Origin: Berberis thunbergii
Lineage: Eukaryota > Streptophyta > Magnoliopsida > Ranunculales > Berberidaceae
Length of the DNA stretch: 64,000 bases
Direction of reading: 5' to 3'
NCBI GenBank assembly: GCA_003290165.1
Contig: QNQO01009133.1
Coordinates: forward strand, 310,001-374,000
The notes under the pieces are model-generated. The model did not search any database. It saw only the letters and a program-made list of their open reading frames with translations, and was not told the DNA's origin. Positions 32,330 through 45,088 of the stretch are shown piece by piece (position 1 is the stretch's first letter; every line of letters starts with the position of its first letter). The position numbers and the translations under genes were made by a program.

Positions 32330-34016
32330 TGTAATTAGGTTTCTTTTAGGAATAATATTTCTTAGTTATTGTAATACAATCTATTTAGCAACAGTCAATT
32401 TAGGACATTGTTTCCTATTAAGTTTAGGATTTTTTTAGAAGTTACGTAGTTAGTTGATTGATGAAGAAAAGTTTATTTCGTTGATTTACCTTGTCGTTCA
32501 ATTTATTTTATTTTATTTCTCGCATTATCTTTCAATTTTCGTTGTTCCGCATGTTTTATTCCATCAATTGGTATTAGAGTCGAAGATCTTTGAAGAATTA
32601 ATTTTTTTGAAAAAGATTTGAAAAAAAAAAGTTAGAAGAAATAAATTGAGGATTCGGGAAGTTGAGAAGGGAAGATTACCATACATCATCATCGCGATCA
32701 AGGAACATCCCTCACGGCCGTCAACTGTTGCCGTCGCAGCAACCTCAGTCCACCGTCGTCGGTGCTAACCATCATCGCAAACCACTGGTTTTCAACCTAC
32801 CGCCACAGATCCTGGCTGTCCCTTGCCTGCTTCCACCATCATCAACACCGTCGCAGCACCTCACTCCGACGCAACCCCCTTCACTATCACAAAAAGCCTC
32901 CGCCCAGCCGTAGGCACTAGGCACCCCCGAAGATTATTTTCTAGTATTTACGACCAAGTCCCTGATTTCATTTTTTCTATTAGTCCCTGGCTCCTATTTT
33001 CACTTAAGTCCCTGGTCCCATTGCTTGTTTCCACCTCACATTTTATGAGAACACCCCACCTTGTTGAAAAAAAATGAGTGATCCATATTATGACATCTAA
33101 TTGTCGTATACCCTATCCCCACTCCCATCTACTAGTGATGTACACCCCATTACCCCTTCATTGGGATGCAGGTTGAGAGACTCGACTATGACTTGGTATG
33201 AAATTACAGCAATGTACAGAGGATTGCACAAGATCGCTACCGACAACACTCAATAGCTAAGACACTATTCGATCCAAATGACCTTGCCCGGACATGCGAG
33301 AAGAGCAGACATAGCCCTACTGTTTTTCAAAGTCCATCCCACTTTTTGAGGAAATTTAGGTCACTGTCACTCGCAATCGATTTTGTCATTTGACTTGTGC
33401 AACTTCTTTCCCATTTTTGAGCAAAAATAGGATGTTCCTAGAGTGGCAAACACAATGAGTGACGAGGATTATGTTGATCAGTATTGAAACATTTTTGTAG
33501 CACGAGCTTATGCACAGGCGTCTTCTCAGTTTTTTTTATAACTTCCAGTTCTTCGAGTCACCTTGGTTTCTTTATGAGTTGATTCCTCGATTTTTAGCCA
33601 GTGTGCATCATGGCAAGTTTCGGTGTAGACTACTTCGAGTGCACTTCGCCTTATGTTCAGTGACCAGTTGTTTATGTTCATCAAATTTCTTCGACTTTAA
33701 GCTCGAGGACAAGCTTATTCAACCCAGTGAGGTTGATGTAATTAAGTTCCTTTTAGGAATAATATTTCTTAGTTATATTGCAATAGCATCTATTTAGTAC
33801 CAATCCAACTGTGTCCTATTTTTAGAAGCTAGGTTAGTTATAAACAAGGTATAAGTTGCTCATTGTTAGTTAGTTGATTGATGAAAATAAGTTTATTTCG
33901 TTGTTTATTGATCGTTTCGTTTATTCATCGTTGATTTATTTTGTCGTTTAATTTATTTTATTTTATTTTCCACATTATCTTTCAATTTCAGTTATTCCGC
34001 AAGTTTTATTCTATCC
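32330..34016 (+). mobile_element. Element F: non-autonomous Ty3-gypsy-like LTR element
   Basis: Left LTR 32330-32566 (TGTAATTAGG...CCATCA), followed directly by a primer-binding site TTGGTATTAGAGTCG. A related LTR starts TGTAATTAAG at 33737 and runs to about 34016. The interior (1.2 kb) keeps only a Pro/His-coding stretch near 32660-32920 and the 3' pol end signature GACTTTAAGCTCGAGGACAA before the right LTR, typical of gypsy elements. No RT or integrase is left. A matching target duplication was not found and the right LTR end is uncertain. Confidence 0.6.
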
Positions 34017-35060
34017 TTATCGCATTGGCTTGGGATATGTTAGATAATGTGATCAGCGCGTTTATTGCACATCATTGCTAGCCCAATGCATGTTGACTTG
34101 CATGCATTCTTTGATAATTGGTCCAGGTTAATGAAGTACTTCAGCACCCAGAGTAACCTCTTCTATTTTTAGGATTTTTTAGTCAGACTCATGCAATGTC
34201 GAGTCAACTGCTGGCTGAACACATGGAAGAATGCATATCAGCAATAAAGACATCCTGGAAAGAGTTAGGAATGGCAGAGAGTGTACAGACAAGTTCAGTA
34301 AAATGTGGAATGATTTTGGTGAGCAGCTTTTTACCAACCTACTAGTTAGATCAATCTCGTTGTAGAAAATGTGGTTGATTGTCGCATTTAGAAGATGTGG
34401 CTCCAGAATTGATTCAACTGCAGCTTTCATCAAGCTCAACAACATAGTCCATAACTAAACCAATCCAAGAGCAATTGGATTGCTACACTGTATAATTAGA
34501 TGGCAAAATCTCATCCCCATTTTGTAAGTCAATGGTCCACATGGATTGCCAACTAAGCATCCCTAAACACTACACAAGTATGTTTTGAAATTAGCCCAAA
34601 TCTCCCTAATGAGAAAAACTAGCATAGATATTCTCCTAACAAATAATTCCAAATAACACTGAGGAATCTAATGCGTAAAACCCTCTTCACTAACCACTTC
34701 TTCTCTGAGAGCCTTCCCATTCAAATCTCACCCTCCATTGTCGTTCTTCTTAACCACAAAGGCCTAGATTCTGTACGAGGCATCTGAGATTTAAAGAAGA
34801 TACTTCCCAAATCTTGTGGCCAATTCTTCTATCCAGTGGTAACTTAATCGCTATAATCTAGGTTTGATCTGGACAAAGTCTCGTGGCCTTTTTCTAAGAC
34901 GAGCCTTGGTGGCACTTATCAGAGCATTTCTGAATTGAAGTAAGACAAGGTTGATCCACTTGAAAATTCTGAATGATTGCACGTATGGGTCGCAGAGGAC
35001 TTTTTTTTTTTTTTTTTTGTTGGGGGGGGGGGTAATCAACCTCACAACAAAACAAAAAAA
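33608..35060. repeat. Block Y: 3' end of element F plus 1 kb of flank, copied to 55155-56582
   Basis: ATCATGGCAAGTTTCGGTG onward matches 55157 onward, through the right LTR of F and unique flank up to AACAAAACAAAAAAA. The local copy has an extra stretch of about 90 bp with T- and G-homopolymers (35000-35032). A complement-strand frame at 34179-34445 is similar in both copies (SLMKAAVESILEPHLL) but has no recognised family. Confidence 0.75.
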
Positions 35061-36361
35061 ACATAAAAGAGCAAATGTGGGAATGGAGTGACAGTCCTTA
35101 CTCTACCAAAGAATGTGATTCGCATGTCCATGGAGTTCCATTCCAACATTTGATCAACAATCTAGACATGAATTATGATTGCAACCTCAAAATTGCATAG
35201 AAGGTAAGTGGTCCTCCATGGATTCCCTACAGTGGAATTCCATGCAATCAAACACACCCTTAGATCTGTGGTCACAAATCAAATATATAAAATTAACAGC
35301 TTATTTCTTCATCCATATTTTCTAAATCCACCACATCAAAAAGGGCATACCACACATAAAGCCTATAGCATCAAGCACTGAATCAACCAAATCGTACTCA
35401 TCATTATATCAAGAGATAATACATTTTTCTACTATTTCTTTGAATTTTTTCATCAAATGAGCCACCAATAAATGCACCCAGCATTTCTCTGTTATGAAAA
35501 ATCACAAGAGTTCTTCCAAGTTTAAAAACGGAAATAGTAGTACTCATTAGACATGATTGTCAAGCTACTTCAATTACATTAATCTTGTAAATAATCATTG
35601 TATCTTGATTATTCTCTCCTATCAAATCATTTTACGTGCCTCCTGAAAATATGGATCTCCATCTGATGGATGTAGTTTCCATCGAACGGTCTCTGCATGA
35701 GACACCCTAGTCTACCACCAGGTAGTTCTAGAAGCAAACACGAGTTAGGAGAAAGAATAGGGTAAAAAGTTGGGCAGATTGAGAGGGTGGTAACTGGTAA
35801 CATAGAAACCTGAACCCAAATACCTAACCAGAGGTGGGTATATACGAGATCAAGCCCTAGCCCAAGCACAATTGGACATGAATAGTCTAACGCAAGCCAA
35901 TTCCACGTGCATTTTGTGCATCCAATCCCGTCTTGGGTAGTTCGCATAGTTTGGCTCGTCATTTTAAAAGAATTTCTAAGTGAACTTTTAGCATACAAAT
36001 AATCACCAAAGAAGCTCTACTCTTATCATTTACCACTAACAAAAACCAAATTCAGTAAAACAAAAGCGAACAAAACACTAATGAAAAATGTATTTCTACT
36101 TATAGCAACTACATTGATCCTATAATGTCATTATAAAAATTAAAGAAAGAAAATAAAGAGCTAAGCATCACGACTCGTTAGACTTTTCTCATGTATTATG
36201 GTGACAAATCTTTCGACAAAAAATGTCATTAAATATAATCTTACCTTCTCAGGTTTATTTTATTTATGTGTTGGTTATAAACATTTTAGTATCTAAACTC
36301 GTATCATATAAAGAGCTTATGGGCTCATGTATCTAATGGTACCCAAAGTCCTTACCAAGTA
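35061..36361. other. Intergenic, no gene seen
   Basis: AT-rich, no repeat shared elsewhere in the window. The complement-strand frame at 35627-35998 has no motif I recognise. Confidence 0.4.
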
Positions 36362-38512
36362 TGATGGAATATTAGACTATTTTTATTTATTTGTATTATT
36401 AATTAGGTTTAGGGTTTTATTTTGGTTAAATAGGCTTATTCAGAAGTTGAAATTAGTTTTGTTTGCGTTTTGAGAATATATTGTAGTTGTGGTGGAACTA
36501 TTTTTTTTTATCAGGTTTGGGTTATGTTTTGATTTGTAAGCGTTCGCTGAACCCGTTACATTTTGGTAACAGTAGTAAGATCTTGGAAAAAGATGTCACA
36601 AAAAGTCATTGTTGGTTAGGAGAAACCACTCGTGTTCGATATGTGCTCTTGGACACCATTGACTTTGAAGTGAATTTTTTTATTTCCGATTTTGCCATTC
36701 CAAAACCCCCTCTATGATATCTCTCTAAAAACTCCATCAAAGTCATGTTGTCTCTCTCCATTAAAGCTCCTTAACCACCACAACTTCCCCTATGAAACAA
36801 GGTCCGCACTAGTAGGATAACAGCTCCGGTAAGTGCTTTGTCTGTGATGGAGCTATGGTGGTATTGAGAAGTGGGGGTGGAGGTGGTTTAAGGCGGAGCC
36901 CAATTCCATGTTACAATGGAAAGCATCACACTCCATTACATCCAAGAGGTTGGAATGCATTCGATAGGATTTGATACGATACAAAGCCTTTATTAAATTG
37001 GATGCACAACTCAAAACATGGAAATGCCTTACGATTATTCACCCACCAACAAGAAATACCCCTAAAAAAAAAAAATTCAATACAAAATCTTCAAAACCTA
37101 GACCTTTCAATTCCATTGCATCCGCGTGGATTGAATGGGATGAAAAAAAAATTAGATTGGATGGTCTCTCAGATTCTAGAGAGAGAGGCCATGAAAAATT
37201 TTTGTTGCTAATTTGGAGATAGAAATCAAAATCGGAAACAAGAAATTGGTGGTCGAAGAGGTGGAGATGTAGAGAGAGAATGAAGACCGAAGAGATGGTG
37301 AGAGGGAGATAGGATCGAATCCTTACATGCGAAGTCGCATTTGTCGGTTTTGGGCATGAAATTTGTTCTTCCTGAGGAGTTGAGTCGAGATGGGATTGAG
37401 TTTTGGATGAGAACCCTATTTGGTTTAATTTGGGAATAGAAGTAGAGATTCAAGGGGTGAACCGATGATTTTGCCACTTCACTTAAATTTCAAATTTTAG
37501 ACCTATGAAAAAAAAAAAATTTGTTGACTTTGTCCTTTTCTAAGTATTATTTTGGTCTGTGAGGGCTTTTGGGTCGTTGCCCCTCGTAACAACACTGATT
37601 TTGTTCAAAGTAACAAAATAAAAAAATATATATTGTCGAATGTCCTAAACCCAACCCCCACAACCCCAAAGAAGATAAAAAAAAAAATGAATTGAAGAAC
37701 AAGGCATACTTGGTTTGGACTATAGTCAGATCAAATCCGCGGCCCATTGTCACTGCCATCCTTCGCGACGACAATCGCCATCGAAAAGCTCGCGCAGCCT
37801 TGCATCGAGGTTGCTAGTAGCCCCTCCTCGTCGCATCAGCGCCCAATAATTCCACACACATCCAACCAACTTTCAGCGAAGTGGTTGTTTCAGTTCATAT
37901 GAAGCAAAAGTTCACAGTTTTCTTAGCATTTAGGGAGACGAAGTTATGTCTCTCCTGCCTACTTGTTACTTGTTTGTGACTCATGTATAGTTAGTGATCA
38001 GGATATGCAACACTATAAAATGGTCACTATGTACTGCCAAGACAAAACGAGTACCATCGCGGGACAGATTGAGTGATTCGATTTGGGAAAATTTTGAAGC
38101 TCAGTTTATGGAGAATTTTGCCTACAAAAATATTCAGATTGTGAAGTGGATGTCCCTTAAACTGAAAATTCATGTGAGACCTAGGTTGGGTAGCCTAATT
38201 TTTATTTGATTGTTCATGGTACCAACAACTACAAAGGAAGAGTCCGACGTCGAGTATTAGTATTGCATTTTTTGGAGATTTCATCCTCAAAATTCGAAGA
38301 CGAGCCTTTCAAAGTGGAGAAGGATGATGGAATATTAGAGTATTTTTATTTATTTGTAATATTAATTGGGCTAGTCCATACATAAAAGCCCAAGTAAAAG
38401 GAGTCCAATTAGATTGGGATTAGGGTTTTTGGTTAAATAGGCTTTTTCAGAATTGTAATCAGTTTAGTTTGAGTTTTGAGAATATATTGAAGTTGTGAAA
38501 CTTTGTTTATCA
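36362..38512 (+). mobile_element. Element G: second non-autonomous Ty3-gypsy-like LTR element
   Basis: Related direct repeats begin TGATGGAATATTAGA at 36362 and 38325 and run to TTTATCA near 36513 and 38512. The left one lacks about 50 bp present in the right one. Directly before the right LTR is AATTCGAAGACGAGCC and a purine tract AAAGTGGAGAAGGA, the usual 3' pol end plus polypurine tract of gypsy elements. The 1.8-kb interior has no intact gag or pol. LTR ends may extend slightly further; no target duplication found. Confidence 0.6.
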
Positions 38513-38560
38513 AGTTTCGGTTATTGTTTATCGATCGGGTCATCCATGGCCATGTGTGAT

Positions 38561-38719
38561 TTTTTTTGGAAAGTGAATTGAATTTTTAAGGATCCCACAA
38601 CCTATCAACAAAGTGCGACATACTGGTAAAAAAAAATCCATGATGCAAGTGAATCTCAAACCTAAGATGTGAGGGATAAACTCACACAGCTCTAACCACT
38701 TGACCATAACACCATTGAC
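38561..38719 (-). mobile_element. tRNA-derived SINE
   Basis: On the complement strand a Pol III box A-like TGGTCAAGTGGTTAGAGC is followed about 30 bp later by a box B-like GGTTTGAGATTC. The body ends in an A-run of 8. The 159-bp unit is flanked by a perfect 12-bp target duplication GCCATGTGTGAT (38549-38560 and 38720-38731). Box spacing, tail and duplication together are diagnostic of a SINE retroposed by LINE machinery. Confidence 0.85.
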
Positions 38720-38731
38720 GCCATGTGTGAT

Positions 38732-38999
38732 GTTAGACAAGGAGATGGAACCTTTATTTCCTATTCATTCTTTTTCACTATACAAGATATTGGAATGATA
38801 TCACAAGTGGAGTGCAGCTGACGTTTTGGTCCCTAATCACTCGATAACAAGGAAGAACCACCAAATGGGTTTCACGTGGCTCAAAGTGGAGGTGGCCCAG
38901 CGCACCTAGTGTTTACCTAAAAGGATAAGCACCCTTGTCCTTTGCTCTACCTAATTAGCTTCCATTAAATAAACACACACACTAACTCTCATCTCTCTA

Positions 39000-39031
<32 letters not shown>

Positions 39032-40379
39032 GTTATGTTTGAGGAATTGTGAGATGGACTACAATGACAGTCGAATCCATGCCATGCCATGACAAACAAC
39101 ACCAACCCCACTCGTTGGCCAACAGGCAGTCTCATCCACCCAATTCAACCGGCAGTCTCATCCAATTCTTTACTAATCAATCATTACAAAAGGCAGTCTC
39201 ATCCACCCAATTCATATATCAATACTCGTTGGCCGTATGTTATAAGAGTATTATATGATATAACCTTCCTTTTCTTAGATGTTACACCACTCTAAAGTCT
39301 GAATACGCTAGTTACTTTTGAAAATCGTGGTTCTAATTAACAATGAACAAATCAAGTTATAATCATAACTTAGCTAAAATCTGATCTATTGTAGATCTCA
39401 AGATAATATCTCTGTTTTCATTTTTCTTCAGGACAGGAAGTAGATAAATACAAAACTACTACAAAAACAAAGCGACAGGGCGTCACTACCTACATTCAGC
39501 CTGACATTTACATAGTTGAACTAATATCTAAAGAAATCCGCACCATTTTTAGCAGTCAGTATTCTGTAGACTCTCTTGGAACAGATTTCGCCCACTCTCC
39601 TATCTTCTTTACCAAGTAATCTTCTGTTGGTAAATCCTTGAGCAAAAATTCTTTCTCATGTGCCTGTCATGACAATATCACGCGAGTTGGTTAATATTTC
39701 ATTATTAAAGAGGGCGCATGCTTTTTCTCCTTGAGCTATGCTTTTTATCTTTCTCTCTGTCCAACCACTTGCAAATTGAGGAGGAAAAACAGAGTTTGAC
39801 TCAATTTTGTTGAAGAAAATCAAACATTTCACTTACTTACTTGCAGCAAAGATGAGCAATGACGATGGCGACAACTTCGACACTTATGATTTGATAAAAA
39901 AAAATTCTTGCCAGATGAAATTACAAGAATTGTAGAATCGTCATAAAAGGTTTCGATCTTGTTCAGATCATCACATGGGTGCGGTGGAGAACTGGAGATA
40001 GATTAAGATGCAAACAATATAGTTATGATTATAGTTTTTTGTATATGAGAGACATGGCAAAAAAAATTTAATCTTATGGAATTATCAAGAGAACTAGGCA
40101 AAATTTTTTTTAACATTTTCTATAAATGAGTAGTCGGTGCCTTGAAACTCTCTGTGTTCATTGGCATTTGCTTTCCCTTTACTGCTTCCTCTTCTCTCTC
40201 TTTTATTTTATTTGTACTCTCTTTGTCTCTGAATTTTCCTCATTTGCAAACCAAGCTTCATTTTCTTATTTCCATTCTTTGTAGCTTTGACTTGTTTCTT
40301 TTGTGCTAGAGCCAACTCAGTTGTATGTAGCAGCAGAAAATAATTAAAAGAAAATGAATAAACAGTGAAAAAACCAAAA
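38732..40379. other. Intergenic with an (ATT)n microsatellite
   Basis: An (ATT)n run lies at about 38999-39031. GGCAGTCTCATCCACCCA-type 18-bp motifs repeat three times between 39125 and 39215. No gene seen. Confidence 0.5.
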
Positions 40380-40533
40380 ATGACCGAACCGAACCGATCG
40401 ATTTGATTTGGGTTTGGTTATTTATTTGATAAATGTAGAAACCAAACCGAACCGAAAACCGAATTCTTAGTTTGGTTCGATTTGGTTTTGGTCCAACTTT
40501 GAACCGACCAAACCGATTAACACTCCTACAAAA
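40380..40533 (+). mobile_element. Remnant of a TAGGGGTGG-type hAT element (3' end)
   Basis: Dense AACCGAACCGA / TTTGGTTCGG motifs end in CGATTAACACTCCTA, the same 3' terminus style (ACTCCTA) as the delimited hAT at 50324-51040. No 5' end found. Confidence 0.5.
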
Positions 40534-41639
40534 GACCTTGAACACGAATTCACACAAGGGAAAATTATTGTTGACTACCCTCTATCTATTCAATATTCCA
40601 ACCCATTCAAGTCAATGCATAAGACCCGTAGAAAAGGGCCACTGCCAATTTTATATCTTGAACCCACCATATCTCCTTTTTTGCGCCACCACACCCCACC
40701 TTTTTGTCTCACACTACCAATAGCCTTTTGACACCACCACCTTTTCTTTTACTGTGTTTTCTTATCACAAAACAACAACTGTAGCAGCAGCTTTCCCACC
40801 CCGCCACTCCACCGTCGTCTTTTTCCCACCCTACCACACTATTGTAAATGCCCACCTGCCCCATTTCTTTCCTTTCCTTTTCTCTTTCTCTCTTCCCTAT
40901 CTTTTCTTCCCATCAACAGTAGACTACAATAACAACAACGACTGTTGTCATTGGCCACCTATCCATCATTGTTGTTCAGGCTCTCACTCACAGAAGTTGG
41001 AATAGAGCAAAGAAGAAACGGGAAAAAAATGAGAGGGCGGTAACGAGGTGATTGCCCTCTCCCTGGCCTGCCCCATCAATCGCTCACTCCCACATCCCTT
41101 AGTTTCGAGATCAGGGTGAGATATGAGAGGAGGATAGAAACAAGATGGGAGTAGATAAATAAAGGACAGAGGAGTAGAGAAATAATGCAGGGGGTAGTGC
41201 GGTCGGTAACATTGTTGTTATTGTTGCTCTGTGTTGTATTGTTTGTTGTTTTTCAGAAGAGAAGAATCTCTTTTCTTGGTGGTGTTCTGTAGCAATTTAA
41301 GAAAAAAAAACATAAGTGGTGGTGTCAAAGAGGATATATGGTGTAAAAAGTCACAGCCTACAAATTTTTGCATAAAATCACACTTTTGGTTAAAAAATAT
41401 ATACGAGGAATCATACAATGTGATAGCTTTTTTTTTTTTTTTTGCTAAACATATTATGTGGTAGCTGAGAAATAAATGGTTTTTCTTTGAAGTGTTTTCA
41501 CTAACCACTATTAAAATATGATCGTCATTGGTAGTTTTTTCTTTTTAGTTAAAACATTGACCATTCATGTCTAGTTATCTCGTATCCGAGGAGCCGCGGG
41601 AGCGTTTGTTGAGTTCATGTACAACCAAATCAAATTAAG
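40534..41639. other. Intergenic, no gene seen
   Basis: CT/CCACC-rich sequence then AT-rich DNA with T-runs. No repeat family or coding signature recognised. Confidence 0.4.
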
Positions 41640-42200
41640 ACCCTTGATATCTTTCCCCATCTTGATCCATTTATACTCTCTTGTTATCATGCAAAGCTGA
41701 GCTCAAACTCAACTAGACTTCATTTATCATCCCTGCAGAGGCCATTACTCTACAACTGAAGTAATTAAAAATCCCTCATATATGGTTTTTTTTTAATCAT
41801 TTCGTAACTTACAACTGGCTTCACTTTGTTCCCTGCTTTATCAACATTACTTAAGTGAATTTGGATCTATTTTAGTAGATGAACCTTGCTTGATCTCTTA
41901 CTAGGTCATACCATTTCATCCGCCACCTTGATCAGAACCAACCACATATTCTTTTTGTTGTCTTGTTATTGTGCAAATCCAGACTCAAACTCTACTAGAA
42001 TTCCCTCCTCATCCCTGCAGAGGCCATTACACTACTACTGAGGTAATTAAAAAAAATCCTCATAAAATTTCTATATTGCATACCTTATATATTGGTTTAC
42101 TATAAATTAATTTCTATGGACAACTACTTGATGATGTCACAATTTTGTCTAAAACATTGCATATTGAGTTATACTACAAATAAATTAAAGGCAGTAAGCT
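41640..42200. repeat. Block U of the second CNL unit, first part
   Basis: Matches 10385-10860, including CTCATCCCTGCAGAGGCCAT occurring twice within the block in both copies. Interrupted after CAGTAAGCT by the LINE. Confidence 0.75.
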
Positions 42201-44312
42201 TTTTTTTTATGGAAAATGAGTTGGGGTTTTTACGATCCCCGAACCTTATAGTAATAAAAAAAATTGATGATAAGGTTTACAATTGCTCATACGTTCACTC
42301 GTTACATCATCTACAGAACAATAAACTTGCTTCAAAGCTTCAACGAAGACCTAATTAGTTCTAGATTCACCGTCTCCAGGTTGAGGAATAACCTTGCAAA
42401 GTGTTATGCTACTAAAGTTGTTGCACGATAGACTTGCCATAACCTTTCTTCCTCATAATACCAAACAATCCTTTAATCACTCTCATGACATGATTTATAC
42501 CTAATGTGGGCCCTAGGATGTATGAGAAGTTGTCGTAAAGAATTGAAACAGAATGAATGATATAGAAACCATTGAATGCTAGCACTAATTTAGCATCCCT
42601 ACAAGGTTCTAATAAGCATTTGCATGCTACATGTATTATCATCATCAGTTACCTGAATTTAGGATTTGTCTTATTGCTTCGAGAAAACCTTCGAGAAACA
42701 TATTATGTGGGAGGCTGTATTGTGGTAACCTCATGTTCTTCTTCAATAGTGTTTTGTCCCACCTTTTCTGCTTCAGCTTCAAGTAAGCCTTTAACTTCGG
42801 TGATCAATGCATCATTGCATATTCTTGCAATTGTTGTATTCAAAGCATTGATGGCTTGGGGTGTTAGCCAATCCATGGGCCTTTTTTTAGAGTTTGTGCG
42901 ATCTTCCCTTTGTCTTCCATCAGTCATCTCTCGTCCTACTTCAGGAAATGTAGAAGCTGATTTTGAGGTTGCATCAACCTCTTCACTGCATCTTTCCTGA
43001 TTTGGAGCAACTTTTATTTCACATTGGATTTGCACAGGAGCATCAACTTCTTGTTGGCTTACTTCTTGTTCCTCAACTGGAAGTGTAGGGATAACTTCTT
43101 TGTTTGACTGGTTCGCACTATCCATCCCATCATCTATAATATATACCTCATTCACGTTGCTTGTGCTCTCACTTGCATTGGTGTTGGTCTGCCTTCTGAC
43201 ATCTATGTGTTGCATTGCCTTATTGGGTCTGAATGCACGTTTTCCTGAAACAACGGTCCAACCATCTTTATCTTCCTCATTCTGATTCTCATCTACTTTC
43301 TTCCCTGTTTTTATCCAAACTTTTGGAGTCGTTTGTCTAATTGGCTTACTCTTTGGACAACCCATTTTTGTGCCCAAAAATCTTATAAGCTTTGATGACA
43401 GGTCTTTTAATGCCCATCGATATCTTGTTGCATCCTTCTGAATTATGCCCAAATACATTACAATGTTTGCACTTGACAGGTTTCCATGTGTATTCTACCC
43501 CAATGGAATAATTTTTTTCTCCATCAACCACAATAGGAATTTCATTTGGTAATGGGGAAGAGACATTGATTTCAACACACACCTTTGCAAAGTTCATTCT
43601 TACCTTGTCCTCTGTAGCTTTATCAAGCAGCAATAGTGTTCCAATAACACTTGCAATGGCTTCCAATCCTTTCAAATTCCAGAATATGAGTGGAATGTTC
43701 CTTAAACGAATCCAAATTGGTATCGAGCTAAGAGCAGTGGCATCTTCCTCTAAGAATGGTCTCCATGGGCGTATAATGAACATCCTGCTGCCTATATGGA
43801 GTGAACCAATCTCCATAACCTTTTCTCGATCCTCTTTTGAGTTGAACTTGAAGATGAAGGTGTGATCATTGTGTATTTTCATATCAAACCTACCATTGAG
43901 CTTCCAGGCCTTCATGAGCATCTCTTTTACATATCCAAAGGCAAGTCTCCTTCCTACAAAGTTACCAATGAGCAGTTCTTCACATTTTTTCTTTTCCTCA
44001 TTAAATTCATAAGTTTGCAGGTGCACAACTGTCTGTCCTTCAATCTGAGAATAAGCCTTGTATGTGATTTTGGTGGTGCCTGATTCTTCCTTCTTTGAGA
44101 GAATGTCCACCCAACTTCGTTTATGGTTATCCACCGCATCAGTACTTGCTTCTGATTTACCATCCTCCGCCATCTGTGTAAACGAAAGAGTACCAGCCGT
44201 CATGCCAACATGGGCTCCTTCGTTCCCTTGTGGTCTGTCCGTGGTAGCCATATCGAAGGTCTATCGATTTGTCGTCGAAACGACTCGCCCAATATCAGAT
44301 CGACTCGATCCG
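42201..44312 (-). mobile_element. LINE with ORF1 only (no reverse transcriptase)
   Basis: The limits come from comparison with block U at 10860-10880 (CAGTAAGCTT...ACAATCC is continuous there). The 2.1-kb insert lies on the - strand: short leader, ORF1 (42703-44251), then about 0.5 kb ending in a T-run on the + strand (poly-A). There is no space for and no sign of the roughly 3.5-kb ORF2 with endonuclease and RT. The same 3' end is found in the fragments at 6355 and 9472, so the family retroposes. About 9 bp of target are missing and I see no target duplication. Confidence 0.72.
42703..44251 (-). pseudogene. LINE ORF1 protein (DUF4283 plus CCHC zinc knuckle), one frameshift
   Basis: Begins MATTDRPQGNEGAHVG at 44251. 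A DUF4283-type RNA-binding region at about residues 90-200 (LIGNFVGRRLAFGYVKEM, IRPWRPFLEED, IPIWIRLRNIPLIFW) is followed by a CX2CX4HX4C knuckle CKHCNVFGHNSEGC. This domain pair is typical of plant L1-type LINE ORF1 (family knowledge). A single frameshift between about 43370 and 43450 separates the N-terminal 301 codons from the acidic, Gln/Glu-rich C-terminal part (CPKSKPIRQTTPKVW to HEVTTIQPPT). Without that shift it would be one frame of about 515 codons, so it was coding until recently. It would act as a nucleic-acid chaperone in retroposition. Confidence 0.85.
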
Positions 44313-44752
44313 CAACAATCCTTAATTTTTTTATTTCTTCTTGTTCCTTTATTTCTTTCTTTCCATTTGGAGTAATTACTAGTTGTGTCAACATAATCAA
44401 GTGTGCCTAAAACACATATTAGATTGTATGTCAATCAAATTAGGTGAAACCCACAGAACTTTTTTAGTATTTTAAAGTCTAATTTACAAATTTTATGATA
44501 TAGCCAAACAATCTTGTTCTTTTTCTTTAACAAAAATAAAACCAATCAACAAAATTCTGATTTTTCAAAAGCAAAATGCGCTAAGGGGGACCTATTGGCT
44601 AGTAAAAGTAGTCTTTGTACCTAATGTGCCAACACCTTCTTCTTATTTTGAAACACACATTATGCTTATTATTTCATTCATCTCTCATTGAGGTTCTCAT
44701 CTTCATAGTTGAAGTAAACCTTGCTCAACTCAACAATGCTTCGAAGAAAATG
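44313..44752. repeat. Block U of the second unit, continued, plus unique DNA
   Basis: 44340-44575 matches 10895-11110. After GATTTTTCA the copies differ. 44753-44757 (TAAAC) is the left target duplication of element D. Confidence 0.7.
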
Positions 44753-45088
44753 TAAACTATTCGGGAAATCTTTATTTTGACCAAGTAAATATTTCAGTTG
44801 TGATATTAGGCAAGTATATTAGGCATATCTTTATTTTGACCAAGTAAATAATTCCAGATGTGATATTAGGCAAGTAAATATTAGCTAATTATATGGGAAT
44901 GCAATCTTCCAGAATAATGTATATTTTGTATAGCTTGTAGGAGTCCTCTGCTGTATCTAAAGCTACTGTCATCTAATGAGAAAGTAAGTCTTTTCCACAA
45001 AATTCTAGTATTTGTTTATTATGATATCAGAGCCCTAGGGCAAGAAAAATTTTCCTTCTTTCGCCGCTGCTGCATCCTCTTTTCAGTC

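Noticed and set aside
34179..34445. Complement-strand frame similar in blocks Y and Y' (SLMKAAVESILEPHLL)
   Set aside because: Similarity is explained by duplication of the DNA; frame ends differ and no family is recognised.
42412..42645. Complement-strand 77-codon frame in the LINE 3' region
   Set aside because: Short, no recognised domain, and within the region expected to be a 3' UTR; kept as part of the LINE.
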